64,000 nt of DNA from Rhodococcus sp. BP22 (lineage in GTDB: Bacteria > Actinomycetota > Actinomycetes > Mycobacteriales > Mycobacteriaceae). Shown here one piece after another: positions 54,689-64,000 of the stretch. Under the pieces are notes generated by a model. That model saw only the letters and a program-made list of their open reading frames with translations, was not told the origin of the DNA and made no database searches. Position 1 is the first letter of the stretch, and every line of letters begins with the position of its first letter. Location of the stretch: assembly GCF_014281965.1 (NCBI RefSeq), contig NZ_JACFTB010000007.1, positions 124,001 through 188,000 of the forward strand. The letters are read 5' to 3'. Made by a program: the position numbers and the translations under genes.

Positions 54689-57600
54689 AGTGTCAACCCC
54701 TGTGGCCGAACCCATTCCTCGACACCCTCACGTTTACGTGTGACTAACTTCTTCAACAACACCAGATCCGACAACAACAAATCCGCCTTCGTCCGCGACA
54801 ACCCTGTCACCCGCTGGCAACGCTCCAACGTCAGCGGCGCATTCGGCCTCGCCGCTGCGACCGCGATCTCACGCGCACCCGCCCACGACGCCACCGGCAG
54901 AGCATCCAATTCGGCTTGTAGTGAACGACTTCCGGTCACCACGACGGGATCGCTCGCGACTTCAGACGAACGTTGCCGTCGTGGCATCGCATCCGGGGTT
55001 GGAGCGGGCGGTCTCCTCTTCGACGCTTTCAGCGCGTCGTCCCGGGACTTGATCTCCTTCACCGCGTGCTGAACCGCCTCGGGCGTGACCTCGCAATCCT
55101 GCACGGTCTGCGCAATCGAAAACTTGTTGCGCCGCAGCGAATACCGAATGGCCGCAATGAGATCCTCGAGCGGCATCGTCCGAACCGGCTTCGGTACCGG
55201 ATCAACGTCGTCTGTGTCCTCGAACTCGTCCTCGGATTCTTCCTGGTCACCGGCCTCGTCGGGATCCTCCGATTCATCGACCGTCTCGATGACCTCAGGC
55301 AGGGGTGCGAGTTCGACGTCGACGGTGCGTGACGGCGCCGGCGCCTCGTCGGTGACGAGTTCGACTGCTTCCTCGTCGGCTTCGGCGTCGTCGGGGTCAC
55401 GTTCCAGCGCGATCGGCATCCAGGTGGAGGCGCCCGATCCCTCGATGACTACGGCAACCTCGTCGGGGAGGATGCCGACCGAATCGAGTAGTTCGGTGAT
55501 GGTGTCGAGGGCTCGTTCACGGTGGAGGACGAAGTCCGACGCCCGAATCCGCTGGAACAGCCAGCCACAGCGCCGCAGTTCGAACTCGCGCTCCATACGG
55601 TTCAACAGCTCGTAGGCGTCGACTTCAGTGTCGTCGTCGCATTCGATCGCCACCCGCACAGCCGCACCTGTGACCACCAGATCGATCGTCATCTCGTTGA
55701 CGTCGACCCGCGGGTTGACGTGATAGCCGCGCTCCCGCAGTGCCAGGAACACCTGCTGCTCGAACAGTGATCCGAAGTCAGGATGAGGGTTGTTCGGCGA
55801 CACGGCGTCGGGCATCGCGGGAACAGGAACCGTCGGCGCAGCCTCGACGTAAGACAGCAGTGACCGTCGTAGATCGGTGGCCGACAGGCTGTCAGCTGTC
55901 ACGGAGTGGAACAGCCACAACTGATCTCGCGCACGAGTGGCAGCGACGTTGAAGCGGCGCTTGAACATGTCGTTCGTCAATGCCTTCGACGACGAGCCGG
56001 GTGCGATGACCATCGACAGGAACATCACGTCACGCTCGTCGCCCTGGAAATCCGGCGGCGTGCCGACACGGATGCGTCGCTCATCGATCTGCTCGGACGG
56101 GACCCGCTCGAAGATCAGCGACCTGATCAGATCCGCCTGTGCTGCGCCCTGAAGGACAACGACACCGAAGGTTTTATCCCCGTAATCGGGCTCCGCAAGG
56201 CAGAGGGCGAGCTGGTCGACGAGTGCGTTTGCTTCGGCAGCATTGGACAACCGCGTACTCGAACCGGACGTGAGTGCATCCTCGACGAACGTACTGCGCA
56301 GCGGTGCAAGCCGATCCGCTCCGAACTGACGCACCGGCACCAACGGCTGATCCCCGTAGAACTGAGTCGAGGACCATTGAATGATCTCCGGCATGGATCG
56401 GTAGTGCTCACGCAACCTCACCGCGTCACCGAACCGGGTGCGCAGCATCGAAAACAAGCTCGACCGCGGCGTCAGCGTCAAACGTGTACTGACCGGAACC
56501 TCAGGAAGGTAGTGATCGAGACGATTCATGACGGACTCGACGGTGTAATTCTGAATCGAGGCCGGCGCGCACTGCCTGTCGTCACCGACCACGATAACCC
56601 GCGGCGCCAACCACATCAGGAACATGCTGGTGATCTCGGCCTGACTGGCCTCGTCGACAATAACGACGTCGAAAGCGTTCTGCTGCGGCGGAATCGACGA
56701 CAACACCTGCGCAATCGGCATGACCCATGCCGGCACGACCGTCTGCGCATCCTGCATCGCCGCACGGGCCGCGACACGGTAGCGCTGCGCGAGACTGCTG
56801 GTGCCGAGACCGGCGTTGGACATGTTCTCCTGGTATGCGCGCAGCGCGGTGACCTCGCGACTGGTCATGCGCTGCAAGCATTCTTGCCATGCCTGCTCAG
56901 CCGCGAGTTGCGCAGTCAGGGACGATATCTCCTCATCGAGGGCGTCGAGTTCCGCGTCGAGGTTGTCGTTCTGGTCGGGCTGCTGCATGGCCACGATCGA
57001 CTGCATGGTCCAGCGCCACGCCCACGCACGAGTGAACGTGCCGGCGTGAGCGGCCCAATCAGTGCCCTCGGACAGGCTACGGGCGAGGGTGGGTGCGTGT
57101 TCGGCCAAGGCGTCGAGCGCGGTGGTATCGGTGCTGCCCGGCTGAACGTACGAGGCGAGCCGCTCGTAGCTCTCGACATCGCCGGTTCTGACTGCGTCCG
57201 CGAGCCCATCGGGCAGCGTCGGATCGGAGGACAATCGATCGGCCACTCGCTCGAGCTCGTCACGTGCGGTGGACGCGTCGGAGCGGTCGGTGAGAGCGGA
57301 GACCTCGCCTGCGAGGGCCACTGCCTCGGCAAGCGTCGTCACCGACGGCACGGATGGAACGACTGCACCCAGGGCGCCGACGATTTCGTCGCGAGCAGTC
57401 GCGATGCTGCCCGTCGCCAGCACCTGGTTCCACACGAGGTGGAGGGTGTTGACCTGCTGCTCCCGACTGTCGGAGGGGTCAACGGGCAGTTCGATTCCGA
57501 TACCGCGCAACAGGTGTGCGGCATCGTCGACGGCAACGAGAGCCCGGATGTGGTTGGTGACGAGCCGCAGTTCGGTGGCCTGCGTCGCGTCGGTGCCATC

Positions 57601-59613
57601 AACTGTCGCGTGTGCATCGAGCTTGTCGACGACGCCGTGTTCGTGGGGCGTGCGGAGCCAGCGCATCGTATCGAACGGGCCGCTCTCGTAGAGCTTGGCG
57701 AGGGCATCGAACGCGTTGAGTGCCTGCCTCGTGGAAACCTGCGTCGTCACCTGATGTGAGCCGACTGCGGTATCGGCGCTCACGGCGACCGACAGCATCG
57801 CCGTGACCGTCTGAGCACGCGACCATAACGTACCGAGCGCACCGGACAGGATCCCGTCGGCCAGAGCCGCATAGGCCGGACCGAACGAGTCGATGGCCCG
57901 TGCGCGGTCGATCAGGGCCTGCGCAGACGGCAGGATGTACTGCAGTTGAACCGGATCGATGGCATCGAAAATCGAGTCGGACGCGCTCCCGGAGGCTCGG
58001 GCACACAAGCTGCGGACCTCGTCGGCCGTCGGAAGGCTGACCTCGTCGGACTGCTCGGTGAACAGCGAAGCGAAGGCTGCGTCGTCGAACGGCGCGGTCT
58101 CGGTGTGGAGCGGACCTGGTATCCACCCGAGGTCGCTCTCCTGCGCGTTGAGCTTGGTGACGATCGAGGCAAGAGTTCCTGAATACTTCGGTGAGAAGGT
58201 GTGAATCTCTGCTTCGGAGGACCGCGCAAGGCCGATCTGCTTGGTGAGCTTGTAACGGCGCTCTTTGGTGCCCATCCGCTTGGCGGCGAGGGAACGGATC
58301 TTTCGGGCGGACTCGGTCGCGTCGAACGCAGCTTTACGAGCGGCGATGGTCGAGACGCTCTCGTCGAGTTCGGCTGATCCCCCGCGTGCCATGTCGGTGA
58401 CGGAGACGCACAGGTCTTGCAGTTCGGCAGGAAGCTTGTCCTTGAGGACGCGCAGCGCCTGAGCTTTCTCGCTGGTGACGAGGATGCGCTGCCCCTGAGC
58501 CATCAACGCGGACATCAGATTTGCGATCGTGTGGGTCTTGCCGGTGCCGGGAGGGCCTTCAACGACGACGCCGGTGTCGTTCATGACGCGGTTGTAGATA
58601 CCGGCCTGGGCGCGGTTGGCCGGCAGTGGGAAGAGCGGCTCGGCGCTGGGGGTGTCACTGACGTGAGACTCGAGCCAGTCGCGACGGGTGTTGTCGTCGT
58701 AAGTCTCGACGAGCTGCGAAAGTCCGACCGGAACGGGTGCACCGTCATCGAGCGCAGCGAGCATTGCTTCGTAGTAGGACGCGAGGGCATAGGCGCCACG
58801 TTTGCGGAGAACCAGTGCCGGTGACATCCGCAGAGTGTCCGCGGTGGAATCGACGGGCTTGTCATGATCGGCGATGACGGTCAGCGGCTGCGCCAGGGCC
58901 GACGTGGCCCACTGGCCGAGCAACCGCGGGATATCCGCGGACAGCGACGAGGACACCAGTTCGGACAAGCTGCGGTGCAGCACCTTCGAGCCGGCGCGGT
59001 CGAAACCCTGCAAGTCGAGCAGGACCTGGACGTCCTCCAGCCGCGGGGAGCTGGCGGGCGCAACAGTGATAAGCAAGTCGCCGGTGGAATCCTCGCGACT
59101 GATACTGGCCTGCTGAGTGATCAGATGCGTCGAGATCCGCTGGTCCCCGACAGTGGCGTCGAGATACCCAGAGGCGATGACAAGTTCGAGCGACTCAGGT
59201 TGAGTGCCAAGGTCGTGGAGCATGAGGTCGACGGAACGGAACAGCTCGGCGAAGGGTCGGCGCTCGCGGTCATCCAGAGACCACGTGGTCCAGTCGTGGT
59301 GCCACCGCTGCGCCTCAGCTGGAGCTCCAGCTTTGACGGTCGGCGGTGTGGTGGTTTCGTCGACCCACGGCTCGAGCTCCACAGGGAGACCGGGAGGCTG
59401 CTCGATGCTGGTGCGCGGGATACGAACTGCCACGTCACCGGGCGCGACGTCGGTATTGACGTCGAGAGGTCGGGCATCGTCGAACAACCACTCGACCCGC
59501 GCATCAACGCCGTACCGGCGAATCGGCTTCGACTGAGCACCCACAGTCTCGCGAAGGAACTCGAGCAGACGACGAACCCGTCCCCGGAGCTCGGGGTCAT
59601 CAGTAACCGACAT
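54685..59613 (-). CDS. Giant SF1 helicase with nuclease-like and HTH domains (Hhe-like)
   Basis: The 1642-residue product has SF1 (Upf1/AAA_11-AAA_12-like) motifs split by a roughly 600-residue helical insertion: Walker A VEGPPGTGKTHTI (about 351-363), DEASQAE (987-993), GDDRQCAPAS, LREHYRSMPEII and FQGDERDV with NVAATRARDQLW. A Vsr/DUF559-like domain at about 1281-1365 shows FEQQVFLALRERGYH, an Asp at 1311 and Glu at 1324 in VAIECDDD. An acidic linker and a C-terminal basic helix-turn-helix region follow. I placed the start at ATG 59613 (GTGAGGATC before it). Architecture resembles the Hhe defence helicase (helicase plus Vsr-like), and it is coupled to an SF2 helicase gene. Confidence 0.85.
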   Translation of the reverse strand: MSVTDDPELRGRVRRLLEFLRETVGAQSKPIRRYGVDARVEWLFDDARPLDVNTDVAPGDVAVRIPRTSIEQPPGLPVELEPWVDETTTPPTVKAGAPAEAQRWHHDWTTWSLDDRERRPFAELFRSVDLMLHDLGTQPESLELVIASGYLDATVGDQRISTHLITQQASISREDSTGDLLITVAPASSPRLEDVQVLLDLQGFDRAGSKVLHRSLSELVSSSLSADIPRLLGQWATSALAQPLTVIADHDKPVDSTADTLRMSPALVLRKRGAYALASYYEAMLAALDDGAPVPVGLSQLVETYDDNTRRDWLESHVSDTPSAEPLFPLPANRAQAGIYNRVMNDTGVVVEGPPGTGKTHTIANLMSALMAQGQRILVTSEKAQALRVLKDKLPAELQDLCVSVTDMARGGSAELDESVSTIAARKAAFDATESARKIRSLAAKRMGTKERRYKLTKQIGLARSSEAEIHTFSPKYSGTLASIVTKLNAQESDLGWIPGPLHTETAPFDDAAFASLFTEQSDEVSLPTADEVRSLCARASGSASDSIFDAIDPVQLQYILPSAQALIDRARAIDSFGPAYAALADGILSGALGTLWSRAQTVTAMLSVAVSADTAVGSHQVTTQVSTRQALNAFDALAKLYESGPFDTMRWLRTPHEHGVVDKLDAHATVDGTDATQATELRLVTNHIRALVAVDDAAHLLRGIGIELPVDPSDSREQQVNTLHLVWNQVLATGSIATARDEIVGALGAVVPSVPSVTTLAEAVALAGEVSALTDRSDASTARDELERVADRLSSDPTLPDGLADAVRTGDVESYERLASYVQPGSTDTTALDALAEHAPTLARSLSEGTDWAAHAGTFTRAWAWRWTMQSIVAMQQPDQNDNLDAELDALDEEISSLTAQLAAEQAWQECLQRMTSREVTALRAYQENMSNAGLGTSSLAQRYRVAARAAMQDAQTVVPAWVMPIAQVLSSIPPQQNAFDVVIVDEASQAEITSMFLMWLAPRVIVVGDDRQCAPASIQNYTVESVMNRLDHYLPEVPVSTRLTLTPRSSLFSMLRTRFGDAVRLREHYRSMPEIIQWSSTQFYGDQPLVPVRQFGADRLAPLRSTFVEDALTSGSSTRLSNAAEANALVDQLALCLAEPDYGDKTFGVVVLQGAAQADLIRSLIFERVPSEQIDERRIRVGTPPDFQGDERDVMFLSMVIAPGSSSKALTNDMFKRRFNVAATRARDQLWLFHSVTADSLSATDLRRSLLSYVEAAPTVPVPAMPDAVSPNNPHPDFGSLFEQQVFLALRERGYHVNPRVDVNEMTIDLVVTGAAVRVAIECDDDTEVDAYELLNRMEREFELRRCGWLFQRIRASDFVLHRERALDTITELLDSVGILPDEVAVVIEGSGASTWMPIALERDPDDAEADEEAVELVTDEAPAPSRTVDVELAPLPEVIETVDESEDPDEAGDQEESEDEFEDTDDVDPVPKPVRTMPLEDLIAAIRYSLRRNKFSIAQTVQDCEVTPEAVQHAVKEIKSRDDALKASKRRPPAPTPDAMPRRQRSSEVASDPVVVTGSRSLQAELDALPVASWAGAREIAVAAARPNAPLTLERCQRVTGLSRTKADLLLSDLVLLKKLVTRKREGVEEWVRPQGLTL

Positions 59614-59864
59614 CGGATCCTCACATTTCGGCCAAACTCGAACAGCACTCAACTTATAGGTGCCGGGTGACAAGTTTTGGGCAGCTAAGGACCGCGCCGG
59701 ATTCTCGTAGCTACCCAAACCGGGGCGCAGACCGTCTCAGCTGCGTAGTTTGCGATCAATCTCGATCTAGGAGCGTGCCGGGCGTCGAACGCACCCACGG
59801 AAAGTTCATTCATCCGAATGACTGAGAAGCTCCTAGAGCCGAAGCACGAAATTCCCGTTGGCCC

Positions 59865-60869
59865 TCACACGCTGACGAAAATTTTCTCTCGATGCCAAGC
59901 CAGATACGAGATGTCCGGTCGGACAGACTTCTCGGTGAGCAGGAGTCTTTCATGCAGCGGTGGTTTACCCAGCGCCTGACGCAACGGCAGCGACACTGTC
60001 ATGTCATCCTCGATGCCCGGTGCGTAACTGACACTCAAGTCTGGGTTCACCGTGATGAGGCCGGTATCGAATGCGACGTCATGAGTGGGGCAGGCAGTGA
60101 ATCCGTTCTTTTGGTCGAGCCGCTCCTTGTTGTTGCTGTCCCGCCACGGTTTTATGTGACTGGCGGTCAGCATTCTAGGCCTTCGTTTGCCGCCGATCAG
60201 CCCGCTCAAACCACAGAAAACACAACGATATCGATGGTTCTCGAGGACTCCCCGCGCAAATCGGTGCTGACCCACTCTCACCGCAGAGACGAGCAGCTTT
60301 TCGGTGGTCTCGGCCGGTACATCGGCGCGCTCCTGCTCCCACTTCGCGAGCTGCGTCGTCAACGCTGTCTCGATGTCGCTTGTGTTCAACTCGTGCTGAC
60401 CTTCGAGTTCGAAGCCGACCCCGCCCTCGATTCCGAGGAAGTCAGGCAAGTCCTCGCGATCGATACCCGAACTCCTCGCCATATCTATAATCCGGAGGTA
60501 GATGCCCTGCAGCAGCTCGACATCGCCCAGCCGCGCAGCCACTTCCAGCTCGAATCTGCCGCCGTTGCTTCGAGTTCCATCCAGATTGGCCATCTTCGCA
60601 AGAATGGAACTCGGAGGTCGCTTGAACAACCGCGCCAAAGGTTGCACCGGATACTCCGCGCGGCGCGCGGACGAACTTCCGTACTTACTGTGATCCACCA
60701 ACAAAGATGCGCAGTGCGACAGCACCACTTCACAAGGCACGAAGTTGACCTGTCGCTTTCCAGCCTCCGGTACGACCCGCGCAAGGACCGAAAGCCACTG
60801 CTGGCGCAGATTGTCCGACGTGGGGTCGATGAACGCGGCGATACCAACGCCCATCAGCTTGTCAGCCAT
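59865..60869 (-). CDS. HNH endonuclease-domain protein
   Basis: The 334-residue product has a helical N-terminal part that is not recognised and a C-terminal HNH region: CVFC at 216-219, ASHIKPW with His238, an Asn in DQKNGFTACPTH and a further His263, with AFDTGLITV after it. This ASHIKPW-type set is common in HNH proteins of restriction and defence loci. The start is the ATG at 60869 with CGGAGGCGA upstream; the longer frame overlaps the preceding small gene. It lies 251 bases upstream of the SF1 helicase start; I see no gene or strong hairpin in that gap, which may hold a separate promoter. Confidence 0.85.
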   Translation of the reverse strand: MADKLMGVGIAAFIDPTSDNLRQQWLSVLARVVPEAGKRQVNFVPCEVVLSHCASLLVDHSKYGSSSARRAEYPVQPLARLFKRPPSSILAKMANLDGTRSNGGRFELEVAARLGDVELLQGIYLRIIDMARSSGIDREDLPDFLGIEGGVGFELEGQHELNTSDIETALTTQLAKWEQERADVPAETTEKLLVSAVRVGQHRFARGVLENHRYRCVFCGLSGLIGGKRRPRMLTASHIKPWRDSNNKERLDQKNGFTACPTHDVAFDTGLITVNPDLSVSYAPGIEDDMTVSLPLRQALGKPPLHERLLLTEKSVRPDISYLAWHREKIFVSV

Positions 60870-60933
60870 TCGCCTCCGTTCACATCTTGCCCGTCCTGCA
60901 CTCGCCCCGAAGTGTCCGGTCGTGTCGTACCAG

Positions 60934-61224
60934 CTACGTCTGGCTATCGATGGACTTGCTGGCCTGGTTGTCCCCCGGCTCGTCGTTCTTTCCACGACTC
61001 GCCGCTACGTTCTGGAGACTTCGGCCCAGCCACCCGAGACCACCGGCACCGATGTCGGCGGCCTTACTGCCGATCGCAACGGCAGCGCCCCCGACAGCCT
61101 TGGCCCGATTGCCGACCTCCGCCAGCGCGTCGGAGATGGAGGGATCTTCGTGTTCAATCCAGCCTGCGACCTGGCTACCCCGAGCGTTCGCGAACTCGTC
61201 CAGGTCCTGGCGCAGTGAGGTCAT
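60934..61224 (-). CDS. Small hypothetical protein (Gly/Ala-rich)
   Basis: This 96-residue protein is rich in Ala and Gly, with a middle segment of small residues (AKAVGGAAVAIGSKAADIG) that could be an amphipathic or weakly membrane-bound helix. The start has only a weak ribosome site (GCGGGAC). It lies between two larger genes of the same strand, 28 bases from the 332-residue gene and 64 bases before the HNH gene, so it may well be transcribed with them. I do not recognise a family; small size makes it a less certain gene. Confidence 0.55.
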   Translation of the reverse strand: MTSLRQDLDEFANARGSQVAGWIEHEDPSISDALAEVGNRAKAVGGAAVAIGSKAADIGAGGLGWLGRSLQNVAASRGKNDEPGDNQASKSIDSQT

Positions 61225-61252
61225 GTCCCGCTTTGAGGTCGTTGCTTGACAT

Positions 61253-62251
61253 TCAACGCACGATTGTCAGGGGCTTGATCGCCGCATAGCTGGCAAGCTC
61301 ACCTCGAGCATGACGGAGCAATTCGCCATCACGCTCGAAGTGTTCGAGCAAAAGGGCACGAGCGGAATCCATAACAGTTTGAATGTGTTCGGGCTCTGTA
61401 GCCCTGACACGTTCGATACGCATCTTCTGCCACAGGTAGAGCGACTGTTCCGCAATTACCAACAGCTGCAACGTCTCGCCCAGCCGTTTGTCCTGCACTG
61501 CATTCTTGAGGTCACTGGCTCGGTCTTGGACAGGCTTCAACGCATCGAACCCCGCTACCGTGCGTTTCGCGTGCTCGCGTAGCCGCTCGATGCCGACCTC
61601 CAACGCTGGGCCCAAAGACGCAATCGACTCCCAATCGGCCGTCGGCAAAGCCCCCGTCTCCGCGTGGGTTTTCGCTATCCGCGACAGCGCGGCGTGATTG
61701 CCGACCACGTCGCCTACGAGGGACGCTTGGGCAAGCACCAAGATCTTGTCGACGGTGCCCTGCACCCTCTCGACGGCATCGGCCACAGACTGAACCGCCG
61801 TCTGCAAAGCAATCTGCACCGCTAACAGCTGCAGTCCCAACGCTCGTGTCGGAGCCATCGATACGCTCTTCCACTGCATCTGCCCACGGAACTTGTGCGA
61901 CGCGTCGACCACCGTCATGCGGTTGTAGCCACCCACGCCGGGAAGCACCTTGTACGACTGCAGCATCTTTACGCTTTCCGGCGACAGTCGAACGAACTGA
62001 CCGTGTTGTACTGCATTGGTCGCTAACCCACCGGCGACTGCAGCGGCGGACGTCAGGGAGGTTTTGTCGATGTCGGACACCTGAACTGCGTCACCGGCGA
62101 GGTCTCTGATGCGGGCAAGATAGCCGTCGACGGCATCGACATCGCCGGCCACCAAAACGCCCTCCGGCTGCACCGAAACCGCGATGCCGTTGCTAGCTAG
62201 AAAGCCCTCGTCTTCGGCTGTGAGGCTTAGGTCGAGCGAGTTGTCTGACAT
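61253..62251 (-). CDS. Hypothetical helical protein
   Basis: The 332-residue product is helix-rich, with no signal peptide or catalytic motif that I can identify. An N-terminal acidic part is followed by a more hydrophobic, Ala-rich portion (roughly residues 70-85 and 145-165) and a helical, coiled-coil-like C-terminal half with several Val/Leu heptads (VADAVERVQGTVDKILVLAQ). I placed the start at ATG 62251 (MSDNSLDLS); the longer frame adds a Trp/Cys-rich leader that overlaps no clear ribosome site. It lies 129 bases downstream of the GIY-YIG gene and 28 bases upstream of the small gene. Function unknown. Confidence 0.75.
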   Translation of the reverse strand: MSDNSLDLSLTAEDEGFLASNGIAVSVQPEGVLVAGDVDAVDGYLARIRDLAGDAVQVSDIDKTSLTSAAAVAGGLATNAVQHGQFVRLSPESVKMLQSYKVLPGVGGYNRMTVVDASHKFRGQMQWKSVSMAPTRALGLQLLAVQIALQTAVQSVADAVERVQGTVDKILVLAQASLVGDVVGNHAALSRIAKTHAETGALPTADWESIASLGPALEVGIERLREHAKRTVAGFDALKPVQDRASDLKNAVQDKRLGETLQLLVIAEQSLYLWQKMRIERVRATEPEHIQTVMDSARALLLEHFERDGELLRHARGELASYAAIKPLTIVR

Positions 62252-62380
62252 GGAATCCGTCCGGTGATGAACCAACGCTGTCCGCACGAATATAGGCCGT
62301 CGACAACTTCCGCTGCACAGAGCGCAAAGAGTCCGCCACCAAAATATCGCTTCATCGGCTGGGGCGACTGCCACTAGTTT

Positions 62381-64000
62381 TCAATGTCCGTGTCCGAGCA
62401 GCTCGCCCATCAGCGATGGGCTGTGAAACTTCGCGTACGGGCATCTAGTCATGCGAAGTGCGTCAGCTAGTACAGCGCTCGCTTCGAGCCAAGGAATGCT
62501 GCGCAACTGCGCCAGCGACTCCTGGGTGTACTCCCATGCAATATTGACATCGTCGCCTCTAGCTGCGGAGTACCCGTGTTGCCAAAGCTCCAGTTGATCG
62601 TGCTCCTCACGGAGCTGCGCGATCGTACGGCCCGTCCGCGCCTCGAGCTCCGACGAAGACACAACTGCGACACCGAACAACGATGGATCCTCGGGGCGCA
62701 CCGAAGCAACGACAAATCCTACTTCCATTCTACCGATGTTCAAGGTGAATAACCGCTTCCGGCCACGCCCAGCATTGGTGCTCGGCATGCATGTCAGACC
62801 CCAGTTGACCGCGACATCAAAGTCGTGATCGGGCAAAGCCGTCGTGATCAACTCCGAAATCGAGCCTCGGACCTCCCCTGAAGGATCCTGGAGAAGGAAC
62901 GCCTCCAACTTGTCGGCGTCTTTGGATGCCTTGTCCGGCGAAATAGGGACATTGTTGGGCGATTCGAGCTCCACTTCGACTTCCTCCGACAAGGCGCCCT
63001 CTGGCGAATCGGCGGGCAACGCGGATGAGGACTCCAAGCCGAGAGCAGCGATTCCGGCCGAAGCCAGTTGAGGGCAGTGGGACGACTTATACCCGGACTG
63101 CCTTTTTCGCATGACCGAGAGGGCATGACTCGCGGCCGATCGAGCCACACCAGGAATATTTAGAGTGTCCTCGAGGAATTTGATATCCCGAACGACTACG
63201 GTTCGCTCAAACACCCCCGCTGATTTGTGGCCGCGCGGGCCTACCTCTGTGGTTTTCGATAGCTTTTGCGAAAGCTGCAACCGCGACAACAATCTCGGGC
63301 GAGGAAGGTGGGACCCGTCGACGAACATGTGGACCTCGAGATCGCCGGTCTTGACGTTCTCCCATACATAGAACGTTTCGAGCATGCCCATGGAAACTCG
63401 AAGCAACAGCGTCTTCGATGACCCGGGGAAGCAACTCACAGTCCAAAAGGTGCCCTCTGATCTCGCAGGAAACGGCACGCAGGCGTCCAAATATGCGCCC
63501 AAGGATCGCACGATCTCGACGTAGCGCGGATGAGTCTGCAAACGCTTGTAGGAACCCGCGTGAGCAGCGAGCTGGGATTCGAGATATTCGACACCCACCC
63601 ATCCATCTGTGCGATTGATCAGCGATGGGTTGCGAGACCAAGAATCCTGCTCTGCAGGTGTGATTATCGCATCCAGACTGGATTCTCCGACGATGACGGC
63701 AGCATGTTCGCGATTCCGTAAAACGAATCCGGCGGTCTCGGCTGAGTGCACCAACTTGCGCTCCACCCGTCGCAACTCGATCGACGACGTATCGAACGCG
63801 CGGACCCTGAACGTGGCGATGTCGTTATGATTCACCCGATGCTGCCGCAACCGGGCTCTGATATCGACCGAGATGCCAATGTAAAACTGCCCGTCGTCGA
63901 ACTCGAGAAGATACAACCCGCACGTCCTGGGCGCGAGTGCTTTCAACTCGCGTTCACTGTACGGCGTGACTTCGCCGTACTTGTTACGTTCGGCCCACGC
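62381..64000 (-). CDS. GIY-YIG-domain protein, N-terminus cut by window edge
   Basis: The minus-strand frame is open from the right edge of the window, giving 539 visible residues. Near the visible start, CGLYLLEFDDGQFYIGISVD is a GIY-YIG signature (GLY and YIG strands), with Arg and His residues after it (ARLRQHR) as in this nuclease family. The remaining 430 residues, which include a long linker rich in Ser and Glu around 330-370, are not recognised. A TTG at 63946 could be a start, but the frame continues without a stop to 64000, so the true start is probably outside. It heads the block of genes that runs down to the SF2 helicase at 52997. Confidence 0.75.
   Translation of the reverse strand, partial: AWAERNKYGEVTPYSERELKALAPRTCGLYLLEFDDGQFYIGISVDIRARLRQHRVNHNDIATFRVRAFDTSSIELRRVERKLVHSAETAGFVLRNREHAAVIVGESSLDAIITPAEQDSWSRNPSLINRTDGWVGVEYLESQLAAHAGSYKRLQTHPRYVEIVRSLGAYLDACVPFPARSEGTFWTVSCFPGSSKTLLLRVSMGMLETFYVWENVKTGDLEVHMFVDGSHLPRPRLLSRLQLSQKLSKTTEVGPRGHKSAGVFERTVVVRDIKFLEDTLNIPGVARSAASHALSVMRKRQSGYKSSHCPQLASAGIAALGLESSSALPADSPEGALSEEVEVELESPNNVPISPDKASKDADKLEAFLLQDPSGEVRGSISELITTALPDHDFDVAVNWGLTCMPSTNAGRGRKRLFTLNIGRMEVGFVVASVRPEDPSLFGVAVVSSSELEARTGRTIAQLREEHDQLELWQHGYSAARGDDVNIAWEYTQESLAQLRSIPWLEASAVLADALRMTRCPYAKFHSPSLMGELLGHGH

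Noticed and set aside
55906-57759. 617-residue plus-strand open frame
   Set aside because: It lies entirely opposite the SF1 helicase-nuclease gene, has Arg/His/Gly-rich shadow composition and no motif.
59892-61289. 465-residue plus-strand open frame
   Set aside because: It is antisense to the HNH gene and its small neighbour and shows no family likeness; a by-product of high GC.

Overview
The window reads as a high-GC actinobacterial chromosome segment, most likely Rhodococcus or a close relative in the Mycobacteriales. The basis is codon use, GTG/TTG starts, Pro/Thr-rich lipoproteins, a TerD gene and a NarL-type two-component pair. It contains almost no housekeeping genes. It looks like an accessory or defence island, with one clearly AT-richer insert at about 23.4-26.0 kb and another AT-richer patch at about 52.3-53.0 kb. 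I saw no rRNA, tRNA or CRISPR array.

Left part (1-12.1 kb, minus strand): a tightly coupled operon encodes a small membrane protein, a secreted or anchored von Willebrand A (vWA) protein, a tubulin-like GTPase-fold protein, a large two-TM protein and a protein that runs off the left edge. TerD and a PH-domain membrane protein lie just upstream. This is the gene company expected of a Ter-linked stress or conflict system. From 12.3 to 23.2 kb come a lipoprotein with a 21-bp tandem repeat, a GTPase-like P-loop protein, an IS481-type transposase fragment, a broken vWA gene next to a perfect hairpin, a DUF4352-like protein, a histidine kinase/response regulator pair, two lipoproteins, an unknown protein and a (p)ppGpp-hydrolase-like HD protein.

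Middle part (23.4-51.7 kb): several candidate defence modules sit side by side. They are an ATPase fused to a Schlafen/AlbA_2-like domain, a helix-hairpin-helix glycosylase-like protein paired with a GIY-YIG nuclease, an AddAB-like helicase-nuclease pair, a dead MazG-like gene with three in-frame stops, and an HNH protein. A six-gene minus-strand operon of about 16 kb follows, in transcription order: DEAD helicase with DUF1998-like and nuclease regions, SNF2-type helicase, large N6-adenine methylase, McrB, McrC, and an unknown 245-residue protein. The first three genes resemble the DISARM core but with helicase and DUF1998-like parts in one chain and no phospholipase-D gene. The union with McrBC is the most interesting feature here.

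Right part (51.9-64 kb): a second, inverted IS481-type fragment, an unexplained inverted repeat, a small protein with two CxxC/CxxH modules, then a minus-strand block of an SF2 helicase, a very large SF1 helicase-nuclease, an HNH nuclease, two unknown proteins and a GIY-YIG protein that runs off the right edge. The two IS481-type fragments lie about 36.5 kb apart and point towards each other, enclosing the middle defence cluster.
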